Source of the DNA: Sphingomicrobium sediminis
GTDB lineage: Bacteria > Pseudomonadota > Alphaproteobacteria > Sphingomonadales > Sphingomonadaceae
Assembly: GCF_023805295.1 (NCBI RefSeq)
Contig: NZ_JAMSHT010000001.1
Location: forward strand, 1,054,001 to 1,118,000
Direction of reading: 5' to 3'
DNA length: 64,000 bases
Positions 1-8,688 of the stretch are shown in pieces. The notes below the pieces were generated by a model. It was given only the letters and a program-made list of their open reading frames with translations. It searched no databases and was not told the origin of the DNA. A program made the translations under genes and the position numbers. How positions within the stretch are numbered: the first letter of the stretch is position 1; the number at the start of each line of letters is the position of its first letter.

Positions 1-155
1 AGCATGCCAACCTCATCGCGCAGGTCGTCACCCAGACCAAGAATGCCAACAATCCCAAGCCGGTGCGCCTGTGGTATGACAAGCGCGGCCAGCTCAATCC
101 CGGCAATTGCAATATCGAGAATTGCCGTACGCTCGTCGCGGTCGCGATGGAGTAG
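1..155 (+). CDS. C-terminal fragment of an unrecognised protein
   Basis: An open frame enters from the left edge (codons in phase with position 3) and ends at the TAG at 153-155, giving about 50 residues. The tail contains two closely spaced cysteines (motif NCNIENC) and ends in LVAVAME. The start and most of the protein lie outside the window, so no family can be assigned. Codon choice is GC-rich, like the neighbours. Confidence 0.55.
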   Translation, partial: HANLIAQVVTQTKNANNPKPVRLWYDKRGQLNPGNCNIENCRTLVAVAME

Positions 156-158
156 GCG

Positions 159-335
159 CTAGCCGACCAGTCCCGCCAGCAAGGCAAGGCTGGAAATCAG
201 GGCCTGCGCGAGTGCGACCCCGCTCAGGAACCCTGCCACCCCGATCCCGAGGAGCCGCGCCGCCCGTGTAAGGCCACGCGGCTCCTCTGCGTGGCGCACG
301 GCGTCGCAGGTGAAGCTGGCATGGTCCATTTTCAT
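159..335 (-). CDS. Small single-pass membrane protein, unknown
   Basis: A 58-residue frame begins MKMDHASFTC and has a charged N-terminal third followed by one long hydrophobic stretch (about residues 29-57, Gly/Ala/Leu rich) that runs to the C-terminus. This suits a tail-anchored or single-TM protein. It sits tail-to-tail with the fragment at the left edge (stops 3 bp apart), and the frame is blocked upstream by a stop at 354-356. No clear Shine-Dalgarno sequence is visible, and the family is not recognised. It could be a chance frame, but the hydrophobic pattern and the compact fit to the neighbouring stop argue for a real gene. Confidence 0.4.
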   Translation of the reverse strand: MKMDHASFTCDAVRHAEEPRGLTRAARLLGIGVAGFLSGVALAQALISSLALLAGLVG

Positions 336-459
336 CACCGCGCAGCCGAGGACTTACACGCCGAAGATGCGCCCTTCTTCGGCTCCGGAACGGACCCATT
401 GCGCCCGGGTGGCAAAGCCTCCTATGCCTCTCACCGACCAGCCGGAGAGGATGCCCGCG

Positions 460-2481
460 ATGAAGACGCTCGAACTGATGAACTATGCCCGCGACCAGTG
501 GATTCGCGGCGACGGCGGGCTGCGCGATATTCCCAGCGCCATCGACGGCAGCATCGTCGCCGCAACCGGTTCGGACGGGCTCGATTTTGCAGCGATGCTC
601 GATCATGCGCGCCATGTCGGTGGCCCCGCGCTCCGCAAGATGACCTTCCACGAGCGCGCTTGGATGCTCAAGGATCTCGGCCTCGCCATCATGGCGCGCA
701 AGGAAGAGCTCTATGCGCTCAATCCGCATTCGGGCGCGACGCGCGGCGATGGCTGGATCGATATCGATGGCGGCGCGCTGACTCTGCTCAGCTACTCCTC
801 CACCGGCCGCAAGAAACTGCCCGACGCGCATGTCCTGCTCGACGGCGAGCAGGAGCCGCTGGCCAAGGAGCCCGGCTTCGTCGGCCAGCACATCATGACG
901 CCAAAGCAGGGCGCGGCGGTGCATATCAACGCCTTCAACTTCCCCGTCTGGGGCATGCTGGAGAAAGTCGCGCCGACCCTGCTTGCGGGCATGCCCTGCA
1001 TCGTCAAACCCGCGACGGCGACCAGCTATCTCGCCGAGGCCGCCTTCCGCATCATGATCGAGACGGGCGTGCTGCCCGATGGCGCGGTGCAGCTGGTCGT
1101 CGGCGGGGTCGGCGACATGTTCGAGCATCTGACCGGCCAGGACGTCGTCAGCTTCACCGGATCGGCGCAGACCGCCAACAAGCTCAAAAATCACCCGACC
1201 GTGCTGCGCGAGAGCGTCACCTTCGTCGCCGAGCAAGACAGCTTGAACGCGTCCGTCCTCGGACCCGATGCCGGTCCCGACACGCCCGAATTCGACCTGT
1301 TCGTGAGTGAGGTGGTGCGCGAAATGACCGTCAAGGCGGGCCAGAAATGCACCGCCATCCGCCGCGCGATGGTTCCGGCGCAGCATCTCGATGCGGTCGA
1401 GGCCGCGATGACCGAAAAGCTCGCCGCCATGACCATCGGCGACCCGCGCGAGAAAGAGACACAGCTAGGCGCGCTCGTCAGTTGTTCGCAGCGCGACGAT
1501 GTCCGCGAGAAGATCGCCGAACTGGTCGAAGGCGGCGCGCGCATCGTCCATGGCGACCCGGATGCTTCGGTGGGGATCGAGGGCGGTGCCTTCATCACCC
1601 CTACCCTCCTGCGCGCCGACGAGCCCTGGGCTGCCGATGCGGTACACGATGTCGAAGCCTTCGGGCCGGTCGCCACCATCATGCCGTACAGCGACTTGGA
1701 CGACGCCATCGCGCTCGCCAATCGCGGCATGGGCAGCCTTGCCCTCTCTATGTTCTCGAACGACGCGCAAGCTGCCGCCACCTTCGTGCGCGGCGCGGCG
1801 GCCTTCCATGGCCGCATGCTCGTCATCAACCGCGACAATGCCAAGCTATCCACCGGCCACGGCTCGCCCCTTCCCGTGCTCGTCCATGGCGGCCCCGGCC
1901 GCGCCGGCGGCAGCGAGGAAATGGGCGGCGTACGCGGGCTGCATCACTACATGCAGCGCACCGCCATCCAGTCGACCCCCGCCATGATCGCGGCGATCAG
2001 CGGCCAATATGTCGCCGGCGCGCCCAAGACGAAGAGCGATGTCCACCCCTTCCGCCTCAAGATGAACGAGATGGAATTGGGCCAGACCTTCTTCAGCGAC
2101 ACGCGCGAAGTCACGATCGAGGATATCGAGCATTTCGCCTATTTCACCGGCGACACCTTCTACGCCCATATGGACGAGGAGGCCGCCAAGGCCTCGCCCA
2201 TCTTCGAAGGCCGCGTCGCGCACGGCTATCTCATCCTGAGCTTCGCCGCGGGCCTCTTCGTCGATCCCGATCCGGGGCCCGTCCTTGCTAACACCGGGCT
2301 TGAGGACCTCAAATTCCTCACCCCGCTCTATCCGGGCGACACGATGCGGGTCGAACTCACCGTCAAATCCAAGTCGATCAAGTCGGACGAAACCGGCGTG
2401 GTCAAATGGGCGGTCGAGATTTTCAACCAGGACGACGAACCGGTCGCGACCTACACTCTACTGACGGAGAACACCCCCTGA
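460..2481 (+). CDS. paaZ: PaaZ-like bifunctional aldehyde dehydrogenase / enoyl-CoA hydratase
   Basis: A 673-residue protein with the PaaZ layout: an N-terminal NAD(P)-dependent aldehyde dehydrogenase domain (about 1-510) and a C-terminal MaoC hot-dog hydratase domain (about 535-670). Visible ALDH elements are the nucleotide-loop FTGSAQTA, the active-site Glu region FVAEQDSLN and the nucleophile region GQKCTAIRRA. The hydratase half has GDTFYAHMDEEAA and RVAHGYLILS. In phenylacetate catabolism PaaZ opens the oxepin-CoA ring and oxidises the resulting aldehyde. The start at 460 is chosen because GGAGAGG lies 9 nt upstream; an ATG at 451 sits too close to it. No other paa genes are present here, so the substrate is uncertain. 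The length matches E. coli PaaZ (about 680). Confidence 0.8.
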   Translation: MKTLELMNYARDQWIRGDGGLRDIPSAIDGSIVAATGSDGLDFAAMLDHARHVGGPALRKMTFHERAWMLKDLGLAIMARKEELYALNPHSGATRGDGWIDIDGGALTLLSYSSTGRKKLPDAHVLLDGEQEPLAKEPGFVGQHIMTPKQGAAVHINAFNFPVWGMLEKVAPTLLAGMPCIVKPATATSYLAEAAFRIMIETGVLPDGAVQLVVGGVGDMFEHLTGQDVVSFTGSAQTANKLKNHPTVLRESVTFVAEQDSLNASVLGPDAGPDTPEFDLFVSEVVREMTVKAGQKCTAIRRAMVPAQHLDAVEAAMTEKLAAMTIGDPREKETQLGALVSCSQRDDVREKIAELVEGGARIVHGDPDASVGIEGGAFITPTLLRADEPWAADAVHDVEAFGPVATIMPYSDLDDAIALANRGMGSLALSMFSNDAQAAATFVRGAAAFHGRMLVINRDNAKLSTGHGSPLPVLVHGGPGRAGGSEEMGGVRGLHHYMQRTAIQSTPAMIAAISGQYVAGAPKTKSDVHPFRLKMNEMELGQTFFSDTREVTIEDIEHFAYFTGDTFYAHMDEEAAKASPIFEGRVAHGYLILSFAAGLFVDPDPGPVLANTGLEDLKFLTPLYPGDTMRVELTVKSKSIKSDETGVVKWAVEIFNQDDEPVATYTLLTENTP

Positions 2482-3086
2482 TGAATCTGCGTAGCCTGGC
2501 CGGGGCCGGTATCATTGCCCTCGCCGCCACCATGACGACCGCACAGGAAAGCCCTGACCTCGCCGACCAAGTCGTCGATGTCGACCTCGACCACGGCGCT
2601 TATGTCCTGAGCTACGAGGTTGTCAGTTACGAAATCGACGATCCCGCCCGGGTCGCGGATGCTCGGGAGATGTTCGACATGCTGAGCGGCATGCAGGAGG
2701 ACATCCGTATTTGCCTCGACGCCCGATATGAGGAGGTCGCAAAGACCTTCGAAGAGCGTACCAACGACTTCGAGAATGAACTTGGGTGCAAGGAGCGCGT
2801 CGTCCAAGTCTCGGATGACGGGCACGATTTCACCGAGGTATCGCGGTGCCCGATCCCCTATGAAACGGCGGGCTCCTATACCGACTTGGAACGACAGGTA
2901 GTGCAGACCAGCCGAGCCTGGCAAGCCACCATCACCAACAATCAGGTCTTCGGCGATGGCAGTCCGACGCATCGGTCGGTGATGAAGCAGAGTCTGACCC
3001 ATGTCGGCGAATGCACGGGCGACGAGCTCGACCTGACAGCAGAACTCGAAGCCGAGATTGCAGAAATGGAAAAGCCCAAGGCGTAA
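2481..3086 (+). CDS. Secreted cysteine-containing protein, possibly DUF3617-like
   Basis: This 201-residue protein starts at an ATG that shares its A with the TGA of the PaaZ-like gene, so translation is probably coupled. Residues 1-20 form a Sec-type signal peptide ending in a TTAQE-like cleavage region. The mature part has conserved-looking cysteines (contexts RICLDARY, LGCKERV, SRCPIPY and GECTGDE), a pattern seen in small periplasmic proteins of sphingomonads resembling DUF3617. That assignment is from memory of the family and is weak. No catalytic motif is visible. The position suggests co-transcription with the ring-opening enzyme. Confidence 0.6.
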   Translation: MNLRSLAGAGIIALAATMTTAQESPDLADQVVDVDLDHGAYVLSYEVVSYEIDDPARVADAREMFDMLSGMQEDIRICLDARYEEVAKTFEERTNDFENELGCKERVVQVSDDGHDFTEVSRCPIPYETAGSYTDLERQVVQTSRAWQATITNNQVFGDGSPTHRSVMKQSLTHVGECTGDELDLTAELEAEIAEMEKPKA

Positions 3087-3127
3087 GGCCCCGGGCTCTT
3101 CCTGATTTCAGGCTGTGAAAAGCGGCC

Positions 3128-3676
3128 TTAGCCGAGCTTCGTGATCGCTTCGTCGACCAGCTTGGCGTCGGTGTCGGCATCCGCCTTGTCGGCGATCAGC
3201 TTGGCCGCTGCGGCCTTGGCGGCTTCCGCCGTCTTGGCCTTGAGGTCGGCGATCGCGGCGCGCTGTTCGGCAGCGATCTTGGCTTCCGCCATGGCCTTCT
3301 TGCGAGCGACCATTTCCTTGGCGTCGACGGCCGCCTTGGCGACGATGCTGTCGGCCTCTTCCTCGGCACGGGCGACGATCGCCTTGGCGTCCTGCTCGGC
3401 CGCACGCGCCTTCTTCTGATATTCGGCCTTCAGCGCCTCGGCTTCCTCGCGAAGCGTCTTGGCTTCGTCGAGCTGCTCGCGGATCGCGTCGATCTTCGCA
3501 TCGAGGCTCTTGGCGACCGCTGCCGGCACCTTCTTCCACAGCATCAGCGCGATGACCGTAGCCATGGCGAAGGCGACCCAAACGGCACCGTCCTTGAAGT
3601 AGCTCTTCTCGGTCGCTGCGTTGGTGGCGATTTCCGGTTCGATCACCGCTGCAAGGAGGAAAACGAGATCAGCCAT
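3128..3676 (-). CDS. atpF: ATP synthase Fo subunit b
   Basis: A 182-residue peripheral-stalk subunit. A hydrophobic helix (about residues 28-48, WVAFAMATVIALML) anchors it in the inner membrane. A long Ala/Lys/Glu-rich amphipathic helix then forms the dimeric stalk that contacts F1. It is the last gene of the atpI-B-E-F'-F unit and overlaps the b' gene by 8 nt. Alphaproteobacteria normally encode b and b' separately and keep the F1 genes at another locus; the F1 genes are indeed absent here. Assignment of b versus b' rests on gene order (the downstream copy is usually b) and could be swapped. Confidence 0.88.
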   Translation of the reverse strand: MADLVFLLAAVIEPEIATNAATEKSYFKDGAVWVAFAMATVIALMLWKKVPAAVAKSLDAKIDAIREQLDEAKTLREEAEALKAEYQKKARAAEQDAKAIVARAEEEADSIVAKAAVDAKEMVARKKAMAEAKIAAEQRAAIADLKAKTAEAAKAAAAKLIADKADADTDAKLVDEAITKLG

Positions 3677-4163
3677 CGGCCAATTCCTTCTTCACCGCAG
3701 CAGTTGCGGTTTTCTTGTCGACCTTGAGGCCGGCAACCTTGAGCGCCATCGCCTGCGTGGCTTCGGCGGCAAGGCCTTCGAGTTCGGCCAGCGCAGCTTC
3801 GCGCTGTGCCGACAGCTCGGCGGCTGCGGTGTCGAGCTTCTTGTCGATCGACTTTTCGGCACGCTTCAGGCTGGCTTCGGTCTTCTTCGCTGCAGTCGCC
3901 TTGGCCTGCGCGGTGGCCTTGCCGGCCTCGCCACGCGCCGCGTCGAGCTGCTCGCGATAATCCTCTTCCAGCTTGTCGGCAGCGGCCTGCGCTGCCTCGG
4001 CTTCCCGAAGGTCGGCTGCGATCTTCTCGTCACGCAGATCCACCGTCTTCTGGATCTTGGGCACCATGCCATAGCCGATGAAGACCAGGATGGCGCCAAA
4101 GAAGACCGTCAGCCAGAAGATCTGCGAGGCGTAGATTTCCGCGATTTGCGCGAGTTGCGGCAT
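3669..4163 (-). CDS. atpF': ATP synthase Fo subunit b'
   Basis: A 164-residue paralogue of the following subunit: an N-terminal membrane helix (about 12-33, FWLTVFFGAILVFIGYG) then a heptad-rich Ala/Lys/Glu coiled coil to the end. The motif VPKIQKTVDLRDEKI after the membrane helix is typical of b/b' subunits. It lies between atpE (33 nt upstream) and atpF (8-nt overlap), the canonical position for b' in alphaproteobacteria and photosynthetic bacteria. Confidence 0.88.
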   Translation of the reverse strand: MPQLAQIAEIYASQIFWLTVFFGAILVFIGYGMVPKIQKTVDLRDEKIAADLREAEAAQAAADKLEEDYREQLDAARGEAGKATAQAKATAAKKTEASLKRAEKSIDKKLDTAAAELSAQREAALAELEGLAAEATQAMALKVAGLKVDKKTATAAVKKELADG

Positions 4164-4195
4164 GAACCGACCCTCAAGAAAAGCCTAAAGAGAAG

Positions 4196-4423
4196 TTACG
4201 CGACGAAGAGCAGGATCATCGCGACGACGAACGCCAGCAGGCCGAGAAGTTCGGCAGCGGCGAAGCCGATGAACAGGCGACCCTGCTGGCCGTCAGCGGC
4301 GGCCGGGTTGCGCAGCGCGCTCTCGAGGAAGGAACCGAAAACGTTACCCACACCGAGGGCGGCCATGCCGACGCCAATCGCGGCGAGACCGGCACCAAGC
4401 AGCTTTGCGGCTTCTGCGTCCAT
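4196..4423 (-). CDS. atpE: ATP synthase Fo subunit c (proton ring)
   Basis: A 75-residue hairpin of two membrane helices joined by the polar loop RNPAAADGQQGR. The proton-binding carboxylate is Glu58 in FAAAELLGLL. The Gly/Ala pattern of helix 1 (GAGLAAIGVGMAALGVG) is the ring-packing motif. Length and sequence are typical of alphaproteobacterial c subunits. It lies 30 nt downstream of atpB on the same strand. Confidence 0.95.
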   Translation of the reverse strand: MDAEAAKLLGAGLAAIGVGMAALGVGNVFGSFLESALRNPAAADGQQGRLFIGFAAAELLGLLAFVVAMILLFVA

Positions 4424-4453
4424 GATAAAAACTCCCAGTTGAAAAAATCGTGA

Positions 4454-5248
4454 TTAGTGAAGGTTGATCGCGTCGTTGAGATACAGCGACGTGAGCAGGG
4501 CGAAAACGTAGGCCTGGATGCCTGCGACCAGGATCTCGAGCATCGAGATGCCGATCATCAGCACGAAGCTGGGCACCGAGACGATGGCGAGCGTAGCGAT
4601 CCCGCCGGCGGTCCCGTTGATGACGAAGCCGGCAAGCACCTTGAGAAGGATGTGCCCGGCGGTCATCGCGACGAAGAGACGCAGGCCGAGGCTGATCGGG
4701 CGGAACATGAAGCTGAACAGCTCGATCAGGAAAATGAGCGGCACCATCACCTTGGGCGTGCCGTGCGGCACGAAAAGGCTGAAGAAGTGCAGGCCGTGCT
4801 TGAAAAAGCCGACGATGAGAACCAGCAGGAAGCTCACGACGGCGAGGACGCCGGTGATCGTGATGTGGCTGGTCACAGTAAAGGCGTGCACGCCGAAAAT
4901 CGCGGTGGGCAAGAGGCCCAGCAGGTTGGCGAACAGGATGAACATGAAGAGCGCGAACACGTAGGGGACGAACTTGCGTCCTTCCTTGCCGATATTCGTG
5001 TCGATCATGTCGGTGATGAAGCCGGTGAAGCCTTCGACGGCCATCTGCCAGCGACCCGGAACCAGGTCGCGCTTCATTCCGCCCCACATGAAAATGCCGA
5101 GCGCGATCAACGTCGCCGCCATCCAGGCTGCGCTGTTGGTAAAGGGAATCTGGTAACCGGCGATTTCCCAGCCTTCGCCGAAGAGCGGGTGCACTTCGAA
5201 CTGGTACATCGGATCGATCTTGCCGGCTTCTTCGCCTTCCTTGGCCAC
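4454..5248 (-). CDS. atpB: ATP synthase Fo subunit a
   Basis: A 264-residue polytopic inner-membrane protein forming the proton half-channels. The essential stator arginine is visible in FRPISLGLRLF, followed by the conserved membrane helix with VAMTAGHILL. The N-terminal stretch DPMYQFEVHPLF matches the periplasmic segment of alphaproteobacterial a subunits. It starts directly next to the stop of atpI (5249), so it is surely co-transcribed with it. Confidence 0.95.
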   Translation of the reverse strand: MAKEGEEAGKIDPMYQFEVHPLFGEGWEIAGYQIPFTNSAAWMAATLIALGIFMWGGMKRDLVPGRWQMAVEGFTGFITDMIDTNIGKEGRKFVPYVFALFMFILFANLLGLLPTAIFGVHAFTVTSHITITGVLAVVSFLLVLIVGFFKHGLHFFSLFVPHGTPKVMVPLIFLIELFSFMFRPISLGLRLFVAMTAGHILLKVLAGFVINGTAGGIATLAIVSVPSFVLMIGISMLEILVAGIQAYVFALLTSLYLNDAINLH

Positions 5249-5599
5249 TTAGCTCTCGTCCCGTTCACTGCCGCCCGACATGGTGCCGGACGAAAATTTC
5301 ACGATGCTCCAGAACCCGCCGACGATCCCGAGGACCAGGCCGACGATCAGGAGCAGGCCCCCTGTATCGAAGATGCGGTCCATCGCATATCCGACCAAAG
5401 TGCCGCCAAACAGGCCGCCCAGAAGATAGGAAAGGACCCGCGATCCCGCAGCCTCGTTCTTGTCGGGCTTTTTGCGGTTCGCTCCGGTCCGTTCCGCTTC
5501 CTTTGCCTGCGCTCGCCGCAATCGCTCTTCGAGCGAATCGATGCGCGCATCCTCGGGAAGTTTCGACGCGTCCTGTCCGGGTTCGTTTTCAGCCACCAT
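5249..5599 (-). CDS. atpI: ATP synthase accessory protein AtpI/AtpZ-type
   Basis: About 116 residues: a hydrophilic, charged N-terminal half (ARIDSLEERLRRAQAKE) and two C-terminal membrane helices (GGLFGGTLVGYAMDRIF and LLLIVGLVLGIVGGFW). This is the shape of the alphaproteobacterial AtpI family encoded first in the Fo operon, thought to help c-ring assembly or ion supply. The start is set at the ATG at 5599, immediately after GGAGGA; the next codon is GTG (5596), which has better spacing and could be the real start. Longer in-frame extensions upstream lack a ribosome site. Confidence 0.85.
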   Translation of the reverse strand: MVAENEPGQDASKLPEDARIDSLEERLRRAQAKEAERTGANRKKPDKNEAAGSRVLSYLLGGLFGGTLVGYAMDRIFDTGGLLLIVGLVLGIVGGFWSIVKFSSGTMSGGSERDES

Positions 5600-5756
5600 T
5601 CCTCCCGTAAACCAAGTGCCAGCCCTTCGAATGAAAGCTGGCACCAGGAGCCGGGGCTTTCAACGAGCCCGCTTAGGCAGCGCCCCTTTATGAAGCAGGG
5701 GTTTGAGTGTCAACCGCATGGGTGGAACACAAACGCACTTTTTACGCTTATCCAAC

Positions 5757-6584
5757 ATGGTACGAGCAATTTCCGCGCCGCGTCGTGTGCTGCTGCCGAT
5801 CATCGGCATGGCGGCATTCGGCCTCATGGCGTGCCAGGACGCTTCCGAGACCGATGGCACGCAGGACCCGCCGAGCGCGACCATGACCGATCCCCCTGCC
5901 CCCGAAGCGATGCAGGAACAGGCCACCGCGGTGCGCATCGAGGTCGAGGACGATCTCGTCGACTATACCTATGCCTGGTCCGCCGAGGCCGCCGCGATTC
6001 CCGCCATCGACACGTCGTTCCGCGAACAAAGCGACACGGCACTCGCCGAGTTACGCCGGATGGCCGAGGACGAGGCCAAATTCCGCAGCGAAAACGGCAT
6101 GGAGTTTGGCGGCCTGTTCGGTTCGACCGAATGGGAAACTGCGGGCCAGAGCGAACGCTTGCTCAGCCTGGCGGGCGAGACTGCAGCCTATACGGGCGGC
6201 GCGCACCCCAATTCGGGCGCTATCGCCCTGCTGTGGGATCGCGAGGCGAATGACGAAATCACCATCCGCACCCTGTTCGGCAGCGATCGCAGCCGCGACG
6301 GCGCATTGCGCGACGGCTTTTGCGAAAAGCTCAAGGCCGAGCAAATGGACCGGCGCGGCGTCGAGCTGGAGGGCAGTTTCGGCCAGTGCCCCGGCCTCGA
6401 GCAGATTATCATCGCACCCAAGGATGGCGACGGCGACGGCCTGTTCGAGCGCATCCTCATGACCGCCAGCCCCTATGTCGCAGGCCCCTATGCCGAGGGC
6501 AGTTACGAGATCGAACTGCCGGTCGATGCCGCCATCCGCAATGCGATCGCCGAGCCCTTTCGCGCAAGCTTCGCTGCCGACTAG
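5757..6584 (+). CDS. Lipoprotein with DUF4163/DUF3298-type domain
   Basis: A 275-residue protein with a basic n-region, a hydrophobic stretch and lipobox GLMAC near residue 26, followed by a Thr/Pro/Ala-rich linker typical of exported lipoproteins. The globular part contains SLAGETAAYTGGAHPNSG, the signature-like YTGGAH segment of the DUF4163/DUF3298 (PdaC/RsiV-like) family. The sequence APKDGDGDGLFE suggests a surface Ca-binding-like acidic loop. It is divergent from the ATP synthase operon and shares a ~155-bp promoter region with it. Function unknown. An upstream ATG at 5703 is possible but would bury the signal peptide. Confidence 0.7.
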   Translation: MVRAISAPRRVLLPIIGMAAFGLMACQDASETDGTQDPPSATMTDPPAPEAMQEQATAVRIEVEDDLVDYTYAWSAEAAAIPAIDTSFREQSDTALAELRRMAEDEAKFRSENGMEFGGLFGSTEWETAGQSERLLSLAGETAAYTGGAHPNSGAIALLWDREANDEITIRTLFGSDRSRDGALRDGFCEKLKAEQMDRRGVELEGSFGQCPGLEQIIIAPKDGDGDGLFERILMTASPYVAGPYAEGSYEIELPVDAAIRNAIAEPFRASFAAD

Positions 6585-6654
6585 GCTTGGCCGACGGCGC
6601 GGCGCGCGCTAGCCTCCCCATTGCCGAATCTCGCTGAAGAGCGGGAGAATGCCG

Positions 6655-7338
6655 ATGAACGATGCGACGCCTCTCGACGCCAAGGGCCATCGCGACCGCC
6701 TGCGCCAACGCTTCCTCGAAGAAGGCGAGACGGCATTGCTCGATCACGAGCTGGTCGAATATCTCCTCACCCTCGCCAATCGCCGCGGCGACACCAAGGC
6801 GACCGCCAAAAGATTGATCGCCCAATTTGGCGGCTATGCCGAATTGCTGGAGGCCGAAGTCGGCACGATGCGCGCCGAAGGTCTTACCGAGCCCCAGATC
6901 GGCGCCCTCAAGATCGCGCAGGCGACCGCACGCCGCCTTTTGGAGACCCGCACTGAGGGCCGCGATGCACTGTCGAGCTGGCAGGCGGTCACCGACTATC
7001 TGTCGGCCAAGATGGCTTGGCGCGGCACCGAGGAAGTGCGCGTCCTCTTTCTCGACACCAAGAATCGCCTGATCGCCAACGAAGCCATGTGGAACGGTAC
7101 GATCGACGAAAGCGCGGTCCATGTCCGCGAAGTCATCGCCCGCGCGCTCGCCCTCAGGGCTTCGGCCATCATCATCGCGCACAACCACCCCTCGGGCGAC
7201 GCCACTCCCAGCCGCGCCGACATCCGCATCACCCGCGAAATCGCCGATGCGGGCCGCCCCCTCAAGATCCGCCTTCACGATCACATCATTATCGGCACCG
7301 GCGGCACCGTAAGCCTGCGCGCGGAAGGTCACCTTTAG
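6655..7338 (+). CDS. radC: RadC/JAB-domain family protein
   Basis: About 227 residues. The N-terminal helix-hairpin-helix-like part (about 10-90) is followed by a JAMM/MPN metalloprotease-fold domain with the zinc motif HNHPSGD at 176-182 and the upstream conserved Glu region (GTIDESAVHVREV). RadC is widespread; its supposed role in DNA repair is not firmly supported. The start at 6655 is preferred because GGGAG lies 7 nt upstream, whereas the ATG at 6649 is only 1 nt from it. It stands alone between the lipoprotein and an unknown two-gene unit. Confidence 0.85.
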   Translation: MNDATPLDAKGHRDRLRQRFLEEGETALLDHELVEYLLTLANRRGDTKATAKRLIAQFGGYAELLEAEVGTMRAEGLTEPQIGALKIAQATARRLLETRTEGRDALSSWQAVTDYLSAKMAWRGTEEVRVLFLDTKNRLIANEAMWNGTIDESAVHVREVIARALALRASAIIIAHNHPSGDATPSRADIRITREIADAGRPLKIRLHDHIIIGTGGTVSLRAEGHL

Positions 7339-7414
7339 ACCTATGTTGCAAAGATCATTAAGTCGGCTAGGCTACATAAGAGTTTTAGTTGCTTCGGGGG
7401 GAGTAAGGTAAGGC

Positions 7415-7981
7415 GTGGTTGAAGAGGGGTTTTCCACAAAAGCGAGAAGTTTTGGCGCGCGTGTGCTCGTCGACTGGGTCGTCGACCATATCAAGATGGC
7501 GCTGTCCGTCGCGGCGATGAGCACCTACGGCCTGCTCGCCGTCAACGATGTCGCCCCGACGCCGAAAGAGATCGCCGTATCTGCCGGCCTTGCCGAGCAG
7601 CGCACGACCAGCGCCCCGGCCGTCGCAGCCGTACCCGACCGCCCTGAAGGCCTCGTCGCCTTCCGCTTCGAGAATGACGGATCCAGCGCCGGCCAGATTG
7701 GCGAACGCATCCAGCTGGAGGTCCAGCGCCAGATCGTCTCGATCGGCCCCGAACTGGAGGGACTGCGCTTGCAGTGGGGCTTGACCGGCCTCTCTTCGGG
7801 TGCGGCGTCCAAGAGCGAGATCGACCTCGTTTACCGGCTGAAGATGAATAACGGCGCCGAAAAGGCCTGCCGCGTCAGCAATATCGAATTCGTGAACCAG
7901 CCGGCGTTGGCGCGCAGCGTCGCACTTAACATCAACAATTCCATCCAAGCATCGAAATCGGGGGCTCTTACATGCAGTTGA
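7415..7981 (+). CDS. Membrane-anchored protein of unknown function
   Basis: This 188-residue frame begins at GTG (7415) behind a G-rich ribosome site (about 7396-7403). An N-terminal basic region is followed by one membrane helix (about 25-45, IKMALSVAAMSTYGLLAV), and a soluble domain of about 130 residues follows. The soluble part has no motif I recognise and two late cysteines (KACRVSN and the C-terminal ALTCS). Its stop overlaps the following lipoprotein gene by 10 nt, so the two are one unit and probably act together at the envelope. Confidence 0.55.
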   Translation: MVEEGFSTKARSFGARVLVDWVVDHIKMALSVAAMSTYGLLAVNDVAPTPKEIAVSAGLAEQRTTSAPAVAAVPDRPEGLVAFRFENDGSSAGQIGERIQLEVQRQIVSIGPELEGLRLQWGLTGLSSGAASKSEIDLVYRLKMNNGAEKACRVSNIEFVNQPALARSVALNINNSIQASKSGALTCS

Positions 7982-8646
7982 AAACCAGTATCGTCGCCAT
8001 CTCCACGCTCCTTCTTGCCAGCTGTGGCGGCAGCGAAAGCGCGGTCGAGGAAGCGCCCGCCGACGAACTCGAGGCGCCCGCAAACGATGTCGGCGCGGCC
8101 GAAGATGATGGCAGCCTTTTCGGGGGTGAAGAGGAACAGGCTGCAGCAGCGCCGCAGCCGGTAGCACTCTCTTGCGACGCGACGGCCTACTGCTCCGGCC
8201 CGCTGGTCGTGACCGCCAACAACCTCGTTCTCTCGCGCGGCGATCGCGAACTCTATGTTCGCGGACCGGCCACTTTCCAGAACCGGTCGAACGAAGACAT
8301 TCGTATCGTCCTTTCGAACAAACAGGCCGACATCACGCTCGACAATGGCAGTGCGGCATCGACCTATCGAGGCGACATAACCGGCATGAACAAATGCCGG
8401 AATTCAGCCCAGGAATGTTTCGATGCCGATCCCAACCAGTTCACGACGTTGGTTCCCGGCGACAGCCCGGCCAGGATCAATCTCTATATGCGCGGCAACC
8501 TGCAAACCTCGCTCATTCCGTCCCTTTCGGAAGTTGCGACCGGAACGCTGGTCCTCGAGGCCTACCTCGTGGAAGCGGGTCGGCCTGCCCGCCGCATCGA
8601 CATCACGCTGTCCGGCATTCCCATCAAGAACCAGATCACCCAATAA
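7972..8646 (+). CDS. Lipoprotein of unknown function, partner of the preceding gene
   Basis: A 224-residue lipoprotein with a clear signal (MQLKTSIVAISTLLLASC) and lipobox LLASC at 14-18, then an acidic Glu/Ala-rich linker (about 20-60). The C-terminal domain (about 65-224) is beta-rich, with cysteines in ALSCDATAYCSG and in KCRNSAQECF that could form two disulfides. It overlaps the preceding gene by 10 nt and is followed by a good terminator at 8689, closing a two-gene operon. I do not recognise the domain. Confidence 0.65.
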   Translation: MQLKTSIVAISTLLLASCGGSESAVEEAPADELEAPANDVGAAEDDGSLFGGEEEQAAAAPQPVALSCDATAYCSGPLVVTANNLVLSRGDRELYVRGPATFQNRSNEDIRIVLSNKQADITLDNGSAASTYRGDITGMNKCRNSAQECFDADPNQFTTLVPGDSPARINLYMRGNLQTSLIPSLSEVATGTLVLEAYLVEAGRPARRIDITLSGIPIKNQITQ

Positions 8647-8688
8647 GACGATGATCTACCACTCCCAATTGAGGGGGTGACGAAGCGT

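Noticed and set aside
3128..4163. Ala/Lys/Glu-rich frames on both strands within the atpF region
   Set aside because: Only the minus-strand frames match b/b' subunits; the plus-strand frames are shadows produced by the repetitive codons.
4457..6253. 598-residue plus-strand frame across atpB, atpI and the lipoprotein gene
   Set aside because: Antisense of two clear Fo genes and out of frame with the plus-strand lipoprotein; no start signal.
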